From: Fibrobacter sp. UWEL | GTDB taxonomy: Bacteria; Fibrobacterota; Fibrobacteria; Fibrobacterales; Fibrobacteraceae | DNA length: 64,000 bases | Assembly (NCBI RefSeq): GCF_900142535.1 | Contig: NZ_FRBE01000002.1 | Span: 62,001 to 126,000, forward strand | Direction of reading: 5' to 3' | Shown: piece after piece, positions 43,677 through 51,627 of the stretch | How the letters are laid out: each line of letters begins with the position of its first letter | How positions within the stretch are numbered: the first letter of the stretch is position 1 | Translations under genes and position numbers: made by a program | The notes under the pieces: model-generated | Database searches by the model: none | Told to the model about the DNA's origin: nothing | The model's input: only the letters and a program-made list of their open reading frames with translations

Positions 43677-44924
43677 ATGGTTCTGAACGTAATTTGGCTT
43701 ATCTTTTTCTTTGGCGCTTTTATCGCCTGCGTCGTCCAGTGGTTGGCATTTGGCGATAGCGGTATTTTCAACAAGGCAATCCTGGGTGCTTTTGACATGT
43801 CCAAGACTGCGTTCGAAATCGCCCTGGGTCTTACAGGTATCTTGAGCCTTTGGCTGGGCATCCTGAAAATTGGAGAAAAAGCTGGCGCAGTCCAGATTTT
43901 GGCCAAGTTGGTTCAGCCCCTCTTTAGCAGACTTTTCCCGGAAATTCCTAAGGGACACCCCGTGGTGGGCACCATGCTCATGAACATCAGCGCCAATATG
44001 CTGGGTCTTGATAATGCGGCAACCCCTATGGGACTTAAGGCCATGAAAGAACTCCAGGACTTGAATCCCAACGAAGACAAGTCCGTCGCCAGCGATTCCC
44101 AGATTATGTTCCTGGTGCTGAACGCCAGCGGGCTTACCTTGATTCCTGTCAGCATCATGACTTACCGCGCCCAGATGGGTGCAGCCAACCCTAGCGACGT
44201 TTTCCTCCCCCTTCTGCTTTCTACGTTCTTTAGCACCATGGCGGGCATTTTCGCCCTCAGTTTCTTCCAGAAGGTCAAGCTGAAGGATCCTGTAACTGTA
44301 GCATGGCTGGGCGGCCTTTCCTCCGCCGTCATTGCCATCATGTTCTACTTCAGTCACCTGACAGCGGAAGCCATCGGTACCACCAGCCTCTTCATTAGCG
44401 GTATTGTGCTCTTCGGCGTAATTGTTGCATTCCTCGGCCTAGCCTGCTATCGCAAGGTTCAAGCCTACGAAGCCTTCGTGGAAGGTGCCAAGGACGGTTT
44501 CCATACTGCAGTGATGATCATCCCCAACCTGGTCGCCATTCTTGTGGGTGTTGCGGTATTCAGAGCTAGCGGAGCCATGGACCTTTTGATGAATGGTATT
44601 TCCGCACTGCTGGGTATGATCGGCGTAGGAAATGATGTAGTACCCGCCCTACCGACAGCGATTATGAAGCCATTAAGTGGTAGTGGCGCCCGCGGCATGA
44701 TGATCGACGCCATGAAGACTCTTGGCCCCGATAGTTTTGCTGGCCGCCTGAGCTGTATGTTCCAGGGTGCCGCCGACACCACCTTCTACATTATCGCCGT
44801 ATACTTCGGTTCTGTTGGCGTCAAGAAGACTCGTCACGCCGTGACCTGCGCACTCATCGCCGATGCCGTAGGCGTCATCGCCGCCATCGCCATCGCCTAC
44901 ATCTTCTTCCCGCCAGTTGGTTAA
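43677..44924 (+). CDS. SpmA-SpmB fusion (nucleoside-recognition domain membrane protein)
   Basis: A 415-residue membrane protein. The N-terminal half is SpmA-like (MLMNISANMLGLDNAATPMGLKAMKELQDLNP) and the C-terminal half SpmB-like (FVEGAKDGFHTAVMIIPNLVAILVGVAVFRASGA, then LPTAIMKPLSGSGARGMMIDAM and GAADTTFYIIAVYFGSVG). Both halves carry a 'Gate'/nucleoside-recognition domain. In Bacillus the separate proteins help spore-core dehydration, but fused copies occur widely in Gram-negative non-spore-formers, where the role is unknown. The convergent partner is the CaCA exchanger. Confidence 0.92.
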   Translation: MVLNVIWLIFFFGAFIACVVQWLAFGDSGIFNKAILGAFDMSKTAFEIALGLTGILSLWLGILKIGEKAGAVQILAKLVQPLFSRLFPEIPKGHPVVGTMLMNISANMLGLDNAATPMGLKAMKELQDLNPNEDKSVASDSQIMFLVLNASGLTLIPVSIMTYRAQMGAANPSDVFLPLLLSTFFSTMAGIFALSFFQKVKLKDPVTVAWLGGLSSAVIAIMFYFSHLTAEAIGTTSLFISGIVLFGVIVAFLGLACYRKVQAYEAFVEGAKDGFHTAVMIIPNLVAILVGVAVFRASGAMDLLMNGISALLGMIGVGNDVVPALPTAIMKPLSGSGARGMMIDAMKTLGPDSFAGRLSCMFQGAADTTFYIIAVYFGSVGVKKTRHAVTCALIADAVGVIAAIAIAYIFFPPVG

Positions 44925-44961
44925 CGTTTTTATCAAAGCCGAAATAAATAATTCAAGCATT

Positions 44962-44999
44962 AAAAAGGCCCCGTTCAAAAAATGAACGGAGCCTTTTTT
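44962..44999. terminator. Bidirectional terminator (SpmAB / CaCA exchanger)
   Basis: AAAAAGGC-C-CCGTTCA / TGAACGG-A-GCCTTTTTT: A-tract, long stem, T-tract, working on both strands. Confidence 0.92.
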
Positions 45000-45014
45000 C
45001 AATCTTGTAGTGTA

Positions 45015-46025
45015 TTAAAGAACGCCGGTAGTCTTAAGGCCAAGGATAGTCAGGTACGCCACGTAGACCAGCAAGAGGACAATGCCGGCAACGCGGTTAA
45101 TGCGACCATCACCCTTACGGCGGAATCCAAGCACCAGAAGGGACAAGGTCAAGATTCCCATAAGGGGCATATCGCGATAAAGGACTTCCCCATCAATCTG
45201 GTTCATAGGAGAAATGGAAGCGGCAATACCCACCACCATCAAGGTATTGAACAGATTGGAGCCGATAATGTTGCCGACAGCCAAATCGTCCTCCCCCTTA
45301 CGAGCGGCAGCAATAGAGCTGGCCAATTCAGGAAGAGAAGTTCCAATGGCAACAATGGTCAAACCAATGAGGAGATCGCTTACGCCAAGGCTATGAGCGA
45401 TATCCACCGCACCCCAAACCAGAGCTCGGGAACTTGCCACCAGAAGGCCCATACCCAGGACCAGCCAGAAAATGGACTTGCCCAAGCTCATAGGCTTTTC
45501 CGCAGATTCAGAGACTTCAGCTAGTTCACCGGCTTCGGCAGGTTCAGTAGCCTTATTGGCAGACTTCTTTTCCTTCCAGATGTTAAAGCCCATGACACCA
45601 AAGAAGACAGCGAGGAAAACCACGCCATCCAAACGGGAAACATCCCCATCCAGCAAAAGCAAGATGGAAAGAACGGTCACCCCTATCAGCAAGGGAAGGT
45701 CCTTCTTAAGTACAGAACGTTGCACCAGGATGGGTGAAATCAGGGCGGTCACACCTAAGATTAAAGCAATATTGGCGATATTGCTTCCGTAGGCATTACC
45801 AAGCGCCAACTGGGGGTTTCCCTGCACAGCAGAGAGTGCGGACACGACCATCTCGGGAGCACTAGTGCCAAAACCCACAATGACCATGCCGATGAGTAAG
45901 GTAGACATGCCGCAGAACTTGGCAACACCAACGGCGCCGTCCACGAACTTATCGGCACTCCATACCAATACAACTAACCCCACAATGACAGCCAGGATGG
46001 CCGGAAGCAAATCAACAATATTCAT
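45015..46025 (-). CDS. CaCA-family Na+/Ca2+ exchanger (YrbG-like)
   Basis: A 336-residue cation antiporter with two inverted repeats of five helices. The alpha repeats are GFGTSAPEMVVSALSAVQGNPQLALGNAYGSNIANI and AIGTSLPELASSIAAARKGEDDLAVGNIIGSNLFN, with acidic ion ligands in place. A charged loop (about residues 150-180) joins the halves. It lies three bases after the Ala/Pro-rich barrel gene and shares its transcript. Confidence 0.95.
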   Translation of the reverse strand: MNIVDLLPAILAVIVGLVVLVWSADKFVDGAVGVAKFCGMSTLLIGMVIVGFGTSAPEMVVSALSAVQGNPQLALGNAYGSNIANIALILGVTALISPILVQRSVLKKDLPLLIGVTVLSILLLLDGDVSRLDGVVFLAVFFGVMGFNIWKEKKSANKATEPAEAGELAEVSESAEKPMSLGKSIFWLVLGMGLLVASSRALVWGAVDIAHSLGVSDLLIGLTIVAIGTSLPELASSIAAARKGEDDLAVGNIIGSNLFNTLMVVGIAASISPMNQIDGEVLYRDMPLMGILTLSLLVLGFRRKGDGRINRVAGIVLLLVYVAYLTILGLKTTGVL

Positions 46026-46028
46026 ATT

Positions 46029-47126
46029 TTAGAACGGGTAAAGAGTTACACCAACACCGAAGCTGGAAGTACTCAGGTTCAGGTCCATAACATCCGTCTG
46101 GCCAGAAGCGCTGAGATAGCCATCATACAGATCATTCAGGCCCAATTCAGCACGAACATCCAGAGAGATATACTTATTTGCAAGAACAGAGAAGCCAAAT
46201 ACCAAGCTCCAGTCCATAGAGTTACGGTAATCTTCATCAATCATGTCAGCACTGCTCTTTACCTTCTTCTTGGTATCCGGATCGGTGAAGGAAACCTTCA
46301 GCTCATCCTGGAGAGGGATGGACACTTGGGCACCCATATCAAAGAAGAAGCGAGAACCTACAGACTTGAAGGTGAACAGGACAGGAATATCCAGTTTCTT
46401 CTGTTCAAACTTAAAGTGAGTGGCAACCCTGTCATCACCAGAGCCGATGTAGTAGTTTTCGCTAGCATTGCTCTGTTCATAGAGCAAACCAAGCTTTACA
46501 CCCATGGTGTATTCATTGAGAGGAATGGTTGCGCTGATACCAGCTCGCCAGGCAAGGCCATCAAAGGATACTTCATCCCAGTCGCCATAACTGCCATTGC
46601 TCATGTAGTAGCTATGAACACTAGCCTGAGCGCCAATCTTAAATTCCATAGGAATACGACCACGGAGCTGATCCATGGTAACGGTATCCGGACCAGCCTG
46701 TTCAGCAACGTAAACCGTATGCACCGGAGTTCCGTCCATGCCAATATAGACTCGTTCTACATAAGTAGGCTTCTGTGCAGCGGGCTGAGCTGTACGAACG
46801 GCCTGAGGAGCGGGTTCTGCCGCGGGAGCAGCAACGGGAGCGGGAGCAGGTTCTGCAACAGGGGCTGCAGCTACAGGTGCGGGAGTTGCTTCAGTTTCGC
46901 CACGAACAGCAACCGGAGCGGCAGCCTCTTCAGCGGCAGGAGCTTCAGCTGCGGGTGCCGCAGAAGCTGTTTCAGGAACTTCCTTTTCAAGATTTGTATA
47001 AGCGGCTTCAGCCTTAGCTTCGGTAGCGGCCGGTTCTGCAGCAGGTGCTACAGCAGCGGGTTCCTGAGCAAAAGACATTGCAGCAAAGGTTGCAATAGCA
47101 AGTGCAGACTTCATTTTTAAATTCAT
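46029..47126 (-). CDS. Outer-membrane barrel protein with Ala/Pro-rich N-terminal region
   Basis: A 365-residue protein. The signal peptide ends AAMSFA, leaving Gln as the first mature residue (QEPAAV), a likely target of the glutaminyl cyclase at 25982. Residues 22-120 are Ala, Pro, Glu and Val-rich (PAPVAAPAAEPAPQAV), a probable periplasm-spanning or disordered stretch. The rest is a barrel of about ten strands with FKIGAQASVHSYYMSNG and a C-terminal VTLYPF ending in Phe. GGAGGA lies six bases before ATG 47126. Precise function unknown. Confidence 0.8.
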   Translation of the reverse strand: MNLKMKSALAIATFAAMSFAQEPAAVAPAAEPAATEAKAEAAYTNLEKEVPETASAAPAAEAPAAEEAAAPVAVRGETEATPAPVAAAPVAEPAPAPVAAPAAEPAPQAVRTAQPAAQKPTYVERVYIGMDGTPVHTVYVAEQAGPDTVTMDQLRGRIPMEFKIGAQASVHSYYMSNGSYGDWDEVSFDGLAWRAGISATIPLNEYTMGVKLGLLYEQSNASENYYIGSGDDRVATHFKFEQKKLDIPVLFTFKSVGSRFFFDMGAQVSIPLQDELKVSFTDPDTKKKVKSSADMIDEDYRNSMDWSLVFGFSVLANKYISLDVRAELGLNDLYDGYLSASGQTDVMDLNLSTSSFGVGVTLYPF

Positions 47127-47155
47127 AAAAATCCTCCATAGTTTTACATTAGCGT

Positions 47156-47161
47156 ATTATA
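47156..47161 (-). promoter_or_regulatory. Candidate -10 (TATAAT) of the barrel/exchanger operon
   Basis: TGCTATAATACGC on the minus strand, about 30 bases before ATG 47126. It is sigma70-like rather than TAnnTTTG. Confidence 0.4.
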
Positions 47162-47236
47162 GCATTTTAGGTAAAGAAAAGACAACCTTATCCCCCATTT
47201 ATTTGGATAAAAACACGATTTATCTAGACAAAATAC

Positions 47237-47244
47237 TAGATTTC
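47237..47244 (+). promoter_or_regulatory. Candidate -7 box of pepA
   Basis: TAGATTTC followed by AACCC and ATG 47250. Confidence 0.4.
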
Positions 47245-47249
47245 AACCC

Positions 47250-48764
47250 ATGAAGATTAATATTGTCAAAGCAGCCTCGGGCAAGGCAAATGTTTCTGCC
47301 CTCTTTTTCGTAAAGCAGTCTGTTCAATTTTCCAATATTATTAGCGAAGCAGCTACCGTCCAGGTAGAATCCGTCCTGAAGGGAATGGTCGATGGGCCCT
47401 TCGAAGACCTGGAACTTCTTGAAATTGATGGAACCTCCACCATCTTCGTGAACGCCGCCAAGGAACGTGGCATTTCCAGTCTGGATCACCTGCGCATGGC
47501 AGCCTATCGCCTGGCCAAGAAGGCCATGGCCCGCCAGATTCCCGTGGTAAACATTATGCTTGCGGACGCAGCCGACGAACAGTTCAAGGCAATCGCCCAC
47601 GGTTTGAACAGTGCCAACTACAAGTTTGACGCCTACAAGAGTAAGCAGAAGGATAATTTCCAGGTCACTTTTGAAATCGTCGCAGGTGACAAGTCTAGTG
47701 ATTTTAAGGCCATCGAAGAAGAAGTTGCTGTGGAACAGACCGCAGTTACTCTAGCCAAGAATTTGGTAAACACTCCGGCAGCAGACCTGACTCCCGAAGA
47801 CTTCGTGGAAAATGCAAAGACCATCGCCAAGTATACTCCAGGCCTTTCCATCAAGGTTCGTGACGTAAAACAGCTGGAAAAGGAAGGCTTCATGGGTCAC
47901 GTTACCGTGGGTAAGGGCAGCGAGCGTCCTCCCTACATGGTAACCATTTCCTATGACGGCACCAAAAGTTCTTCTCGCGCAGGCAAGAAGAGCGAAAGAA
48001 CCTCCGCCGACCATCTGGTTCTGGTAGGTAAAGGCCTTTGCTTCGATACAGGCGGTCTCTGCCTGAAGCCGCCTAAATCCATGCCCGAAATGATCAGCGA
48101 CATGACAGGGGCCGCTACGGTCCTAGCAGCCATCCAGGCCATAGCCACCTTGAAGTTGCCCCTGAAGGTTAGTGCAGTTCTCTGCCTGGCAGAAAACGCC
48201 ATCGGAAACAAGTCCGTGCTTCCCGGCGATATCTTTACCGCCAAGAATGGCAAGACGGTGATGGTGGACAACACCGACGCAGAAGGCCGCCTTGTCCTCA
48301 GTGACGGCCTGGCAGAAGCAGGTCTTATCGGCGCCACCCACATTGTGGATCTGGCCACCTTGACAGGCGCCATGGTCCGCGCTCTGGGATACGCCATTGC
48401 AGGCTTCTTCAGCAATGACGATCCTCTGGCACTGAACATCATTAACTCCGGCGAAGCATCCTGTGAAAAATTCTGGAGCATGCCTCTGGAAGAAGAATAC
48501 GCAGATGGCCTAAAGGATAAATTCGCTGATTTGAAGAATACAGGCTCCGACGCTGGCGCCATCAGTGCAGCCCTGTTCCTCCAGGAATTCGTCCCGGCAG
48601 ATACCGCATGGGCTCACTTGGATATTGCAGGCACCGCCTTTGTTACCAAGAAGTGGAAATACACCGAATATGGCGCCACCGGCTTTGGTGTACAGACTTT
48701 AATTGAACTTGCACGCAGGATGTCCAACGCCACCGCCGCATCCGAAGAATACAAGGAGATTTAA
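47250..48764 (+). CDS. pepA: Leucyl aminopeptidase (M17)
   Basis: A 504-residue hexameric zinc/manganese aminopeptidase. The N-terminal domain reaches about residue 165. The catalytic domain has GKGLCFDTGGLCLKPPKSM (metal-binding), DMTGAATVLAA, ENAIGNKSVLPGDI, the signature NTDAEGRLVLSDGL and TLTGAMVRALG. A short loop, TKSSSRAGKKSERTSADHL, is inserted before the GKGL motif. The flavodiiron gene starts two bases after its stop. There is no Shine-Dalgarno sequence. Confidence 0.95.
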   Translation: MKINIVKAASGKANVSALFFVKQSVQFSNIISEAATVQVESVLKGMVDGPFEDLELLEIDGTSTIFVNAAKERGISSLDHLRMAAYRLAKKAMARQIPVVNIMLADAADEQFKAIAHGLNSANYKFDAYKSKQKDNFQVTFEIVAGDKSSDFKAIEEEVAVEQTAVTLAKNLVNTPAADLTPEDFVENAKTIAKYTPGLSIKVRDVKQLEKEGFMGHVTVGKGSERPPYMVTISYDGTKSSSRAGKKSERTSADHLVLVGKGLCFDTGGLCLKPPKSMPEMISDMTGAATVLAAIQAIATLKLPLKVSAVLCLAENAIGNKSVLPGDIFTAKNGKTVMVDNTDAEGRLVLSDGLAEAGLIGATHIVDLATLTGAMVRALGYAIAGFFSNDDPLALNIINSGEASCEKFWSMPLEEEYADGLKDKFADLKNTGSDAGAISAALFLQEFVPADTAWAHLDIAGTAFVTKKWKYTEYGATGFGVQTLIELARRMSNATAASEEYKEI

Positions 48765-48766
48765 TC

Positions 48767-49942
48767 ATGTTCTCTTACGAAATGAAAGTGACCGATACCA
48801 TCAAGTATGTTGGCGTAAACGACCACGAAATTGACCTGTTCGAAGGCCAGTTCGAAGTACCCCTGGGCATGGCCTACAACTCCTATGTAATCCTGGACGA
48901 ACAGATTGCCGTGATGGATTCCGTGGACCAGAACTTCGGCGAACAGTGGCTCGCCAATATTGCCGCAGTCATCGGCGACAAGCAGCCTGCCTATCTGGTG
49001 GTGCACCACATGGAAATGGACCATTCCGCAAACATCCAGCTGTTCATGGAAAAGTATCCTGCAGCAAAGATCGTTGCTTCCAAGATGGCTTTCACCATGA
49101 TGAAGAATTTCTTTGGTACCGACTACGCCGACCGTCAGGTTGTAGCTGGCGAAGGCACCAAGATCGAACTGGGCGCACACACCCTGAATTTCGTCACCGC
49201 AGCCAACGTTCACTGGCCCGAAGTCATCATGAGCTACGAATCCAGCGAAAAAGTCCTGTTCTCTGCAGACGCCTTCGGTAAGTTCGGCGCAAACGACGTG
49301 GAAGACCCGGAAGGCTGGGCCTGCGAAGCCCGCCGCTACTACTTCGGCATCGTAGGCAAGTTCGGCGCAAACGCCCAGGCAGTTCTCGCAAAGCTTGCCG
49401 GCATCCAAGTGGAAAAGATCTGCGCCCTCCACGGTCCCACCATCATCGGCGAAGTGGAAACCTACCTGAACTATTACAAGATCTGGACCAACTACGACGT
49501 AGAATCCGAAGGCGTCATGATCGCCTACACCTCCGTCTATGGCAACACCAAGAAAGCTGTGGAACAGCTGGCCGACATCCTGAAGGCCAAGGGCTGCAAG
49601 AAGGTCGTGGTGGCAGATCTCGCCCGCGAAGACACCTACGAAAACATCGAGAACGCCTTCCGTTACGGCAAGCTGGTTCTTGCAACCACCACCTACAACA
49701 CCGGCGTGTTCCCCAAGATGCGTGAATTCATCGACCACCTGCTGGAACGCAATTACCAGAAGCGCACCGTCGCCTTTATGGAAAACGGTTCCTGGGCCCC
49801 TGCCGCCGCAAAGAATATGGCCGCCATGTTCGAAGGCGCAAAGGACATTACCGTTGCCCAGAACAAGGTCAGCATCAAGATCGCTGTGAAGCCCGAAAAC
49901 GTCGCCCAGATGGAAAAAATGGCCGACGAACTGCTGGCCTAG
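48767..49942 (+). CDS. Flavodiiron protein (A-type flavoprotein)
   Basis: A 391-residue oxygen or nitric-oxide reductase protecting anaerobes. The beta-lactamase-fold domain (about 1-250) has the diiron ligands HHMEMDHS, NVHWPE, SADAFG and ALHGP, all present. The flavodoxin domain (about 255-391) binds FMN through AYTSVYGNTKKAVEQL and has TTTYNTGVFP. No rubredoxin domain is fused. It is the second gene after pepA, joined by a two-base gap. Confidence 0.94.
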   Translation: MFSYEMKVTDTIKYVGVNDHEIDLFEGQFEVPLGMAYNSYVILDEQIAVMDSVDQNFGEQWLANIAAVIGDKQPAYLVVHHMEMDHSANIQLFMEKYPAAKIVASKMAFTMMKNFFGTDYADRQVVAGEGTKIELGAHTLNFVTAANVHWPEVIMSYESSEKVLFSADAFGKFGANDVEDPEGWACEARRYYFGIVGKFGANAQAVLAKLAGIQVEKICALHGPTIIGEVETYLNYYKIWTNYDVESEGVMIAYTSVYGNTKKAVEQLADILKAKGCKKVVVADLAREDTYENIENAFRYGKLVLATTTYNTGVFPKMREFIDHLLERNYQKRTVAFMENGSWAPAAAKNMAAMFEGAKDITVAQNKVSIKIAVKPENVAQMEKMADELLA

Positions 49943-49990
49943 CGTCATTCTCGAGAGGCAATTGTCATTCTCGCGAAAGCGAGAATCTAG
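49943..49990. repeat. REP-like element after the flavodiiron gene
   Basis: gtcattctcgcgaaagcgag followed by aatct is a palindrome (ATTCTCGC-GAAA-GCGAGAAT), next to a partial copy (gtcattctcgagagg). Confidence 0.75.
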
Positions 49991-49992
49991 CT

Positions 49993-50029
49993 AAAAAAAA
50001 GTTCTCTTCTTTAAGAAGGGAACTTTTTT
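49993..50029. terminator. Bidirectional terminator (flavodiiron / GGDEF)
   Basis: AAAAAAGTTCTCTTCTT-TAAGAAGGGAACTTTTTT; the last bases overlap the stop of the GGDEF gene at 50028. Confidence 0.88.
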
Positions 50030-51557
50030 ACTTTTGGCGGAAGAAGGTAAAGGAACGTCCTTCAATCTTCTTGCTTTCGTAGGTACAGGAGTCCGCCTGC
50101 TGGTAAAGTTCGTTGAAGTCCACCTTACCGCCTCTATAGAAGGTAGCACCGAGACTTACGCTGATTTGATAATCTTCGTGACCTTCAATCACGGCATTGG
50201 ACAGTTCCGCAAAGAAACGACCGAAGGCAAGACATCCCTGTTCTTCTGTAATGACCTTGTTCAGGAACACCATATATTCGTCCCCACCAAGTCTCAAGAG
50301 GATATCTCCATCACGGAAGGTTCGGCGCATGGCTTCTGCAACAGCGATGATCACCTTATCGCCGGTCTGATGTCCAAAGTTATCGTTTACATACTTGAAC
50401 TTGTCTACGTCAAAAAGACAGAGCAAGCCTCTCTTATCCTCATGGAGAGCTTCCTTAATCTTGGATACGCCCCCATTACGATTTAAAAGACCGGTCATGG
50501 CATCGGTTTCCGCCTGGGAAATCAATTCCTTTTCGCGACGTTTCTGTTCATCAATATCTTCCACTGCAAACAGAACGAAACGAGGCAGTTCCCCCTTCTT
50601 GTCATAATCCACATTCACGTAACGAGCACGACACCAAGCGCCTTTCTTGGACAAGTATTCGTGGGTAATGGTTCGCTTGCCTTTAAGGCGTTCCGCTACG
50701 GTGGATACGTCCACAAATCGAATAGCGGCATCCTTGAAATCAGGATCGGCGCTAAATTCAATACCGCGAACCACCTGGCGACCAAAGTCACGATCCAACG
50801 AGCTATTCAGAACCTGATTCAAATCCTTGGTACTGCGGATTTCTGCATAGAGACCCGTTTTCAAATCCGCATGGTGCATACAGAGATAAATGGTCGAGAT
50901 GGACTTCAGGTAGCGGGTCATCTGCTCCTGATTGGTCAGTTCTTCCACACGGTTTTCGAAAATGAAACGTTCCAGTCTGATTCGCATCATGTACATGCCG
51001 AGAATCAGGCCCACGCTGCTATAAACCAGCATATTTGCAACTTCAAGAACCCGCATATCCGCAGGCTTGAATAATGCAACCAGATGGACAAAAATAAGTC
51101 CCAACACAAAATACATGATAATGGTAACCGGCGGACGCACCGTAAAGAACATGGGCACAATGGCAAACATGATCAGTAAGGAGATGGTCAACTGGTTAGG
51201 AGTCGCCACAAAGGCCAAAATAAAGCCAAATCCAAACAAGCATAAGTTAAACAAATACACCAACCATATCAAAAGTTTGGGATATTTGGGTACAAGGAAC
51301 TTGTTAACGAAAAAGATAATCAGGGAGGTAACAAAGCCAAAAGCATACCCAAGGTTCTGGGACATTTTAGCATCAACGCTTAACCCAGAAAAAACAATCA
51401 AGGCCAAAGCGAACATCACCACTGCAATACGGGAGAAGGCATGCAGGGCCTGCTGGTTACTACGGGCTACAGCGTCCTTGATCTTCGGGAAATCCCTGGG
51501 ATCCGTCTGGGCGTTTAGTACGTAATCCTTACACCATTTAAAAGTTGCTTTTAACAC
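50028..51557 (-). CDS. Membrane diguanylate cyclase with PAS-like domain
   Basis: A 509-residue protein with a GTG start. Six membrane helices span about residues 40-200, a PAS-like region about 215-345 (ISTIYLCMHHADLKTGLY ... FVLFAVEDIDEQKRREKEL) and a GGDEF domain from about 350. LFDVDKFKYVNDNFGHQTGD holds the metal and guanine sites. The active loop is GGDEY rather than GGDEF. The product-inhibition motif RxxD is present five residues before it (RDGD-ILLRL-GGDEY). It likely makes c-di-GMP and is feedback-controlled. It is divergent from guaA. Confidence 0.9.
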   Translation of the reverse strand: MLKATFKWCKDYVLNAQTDPRDFPKIKDAVARSNQQALHAFSRIAVVMFALALIVFSGLSVDAKMSQNLGYAFGFVTSLIIFFVNKFLVPKYPKLLIWLVYLFNLCLFGFGFILAFVATPNQLTISLLIMFAIVPMFFTVRPPVTIIMYFVLGLIFVHLVALFKPADMRVLEVANMLVYSSVGLILGMYMMRIRLERFIFENRVEELTNQEQMTRYLKSISTIYLCMHHADLKTGLYAEIRSTKDLNQVLNSSLDRDFGRQVVRGIEFSADPDFKDAAIRFVDVSTVAERLKGKRTITHEYLSKKGAWCRARYVNVDYDKKGELPRFVLFAVEDIDEQKRREKELISQAETDAMTGLLNRNGGVSKIKEALHEDKRGLLCLFDVDKFKYVNDNFGHQTGDKVIIAVAEAMRRTFRDGDILLRLGGDEYMVFLNKVITEEQGCLAFGRFFAELSNAVIEGHEDYQISVSLGATFYRGGKVDFNELYQQADSCTYESKKIEGRSFTFFRQK

Positions 51558-51612
51558 ATCAATAATGTAAGTAAATATTCACGGAAATGTTAACGAAAAA
51601 CCCATCTTTTTC

Positions 51613-51621
51613 TATCTTTTG
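51613..51621 (+). promoter_or_regulatory. Candidate -7 box of guaA
   Basis: TATCTTTTG, then CCCCGT and ATG 51628. The expected RNA start falls within about three bases of the ATG. Confidence 0.6.
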
Positions 51622-51627
51622 CCCCGT

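Noticed and set aside
48761-49948. Minus-strand frame opposite the flavodiiron gene (395 codons)
   Set aside because: It covers almost exactly the real gene on the other strand, with low-complexity Gly/Val/His-rich translation.
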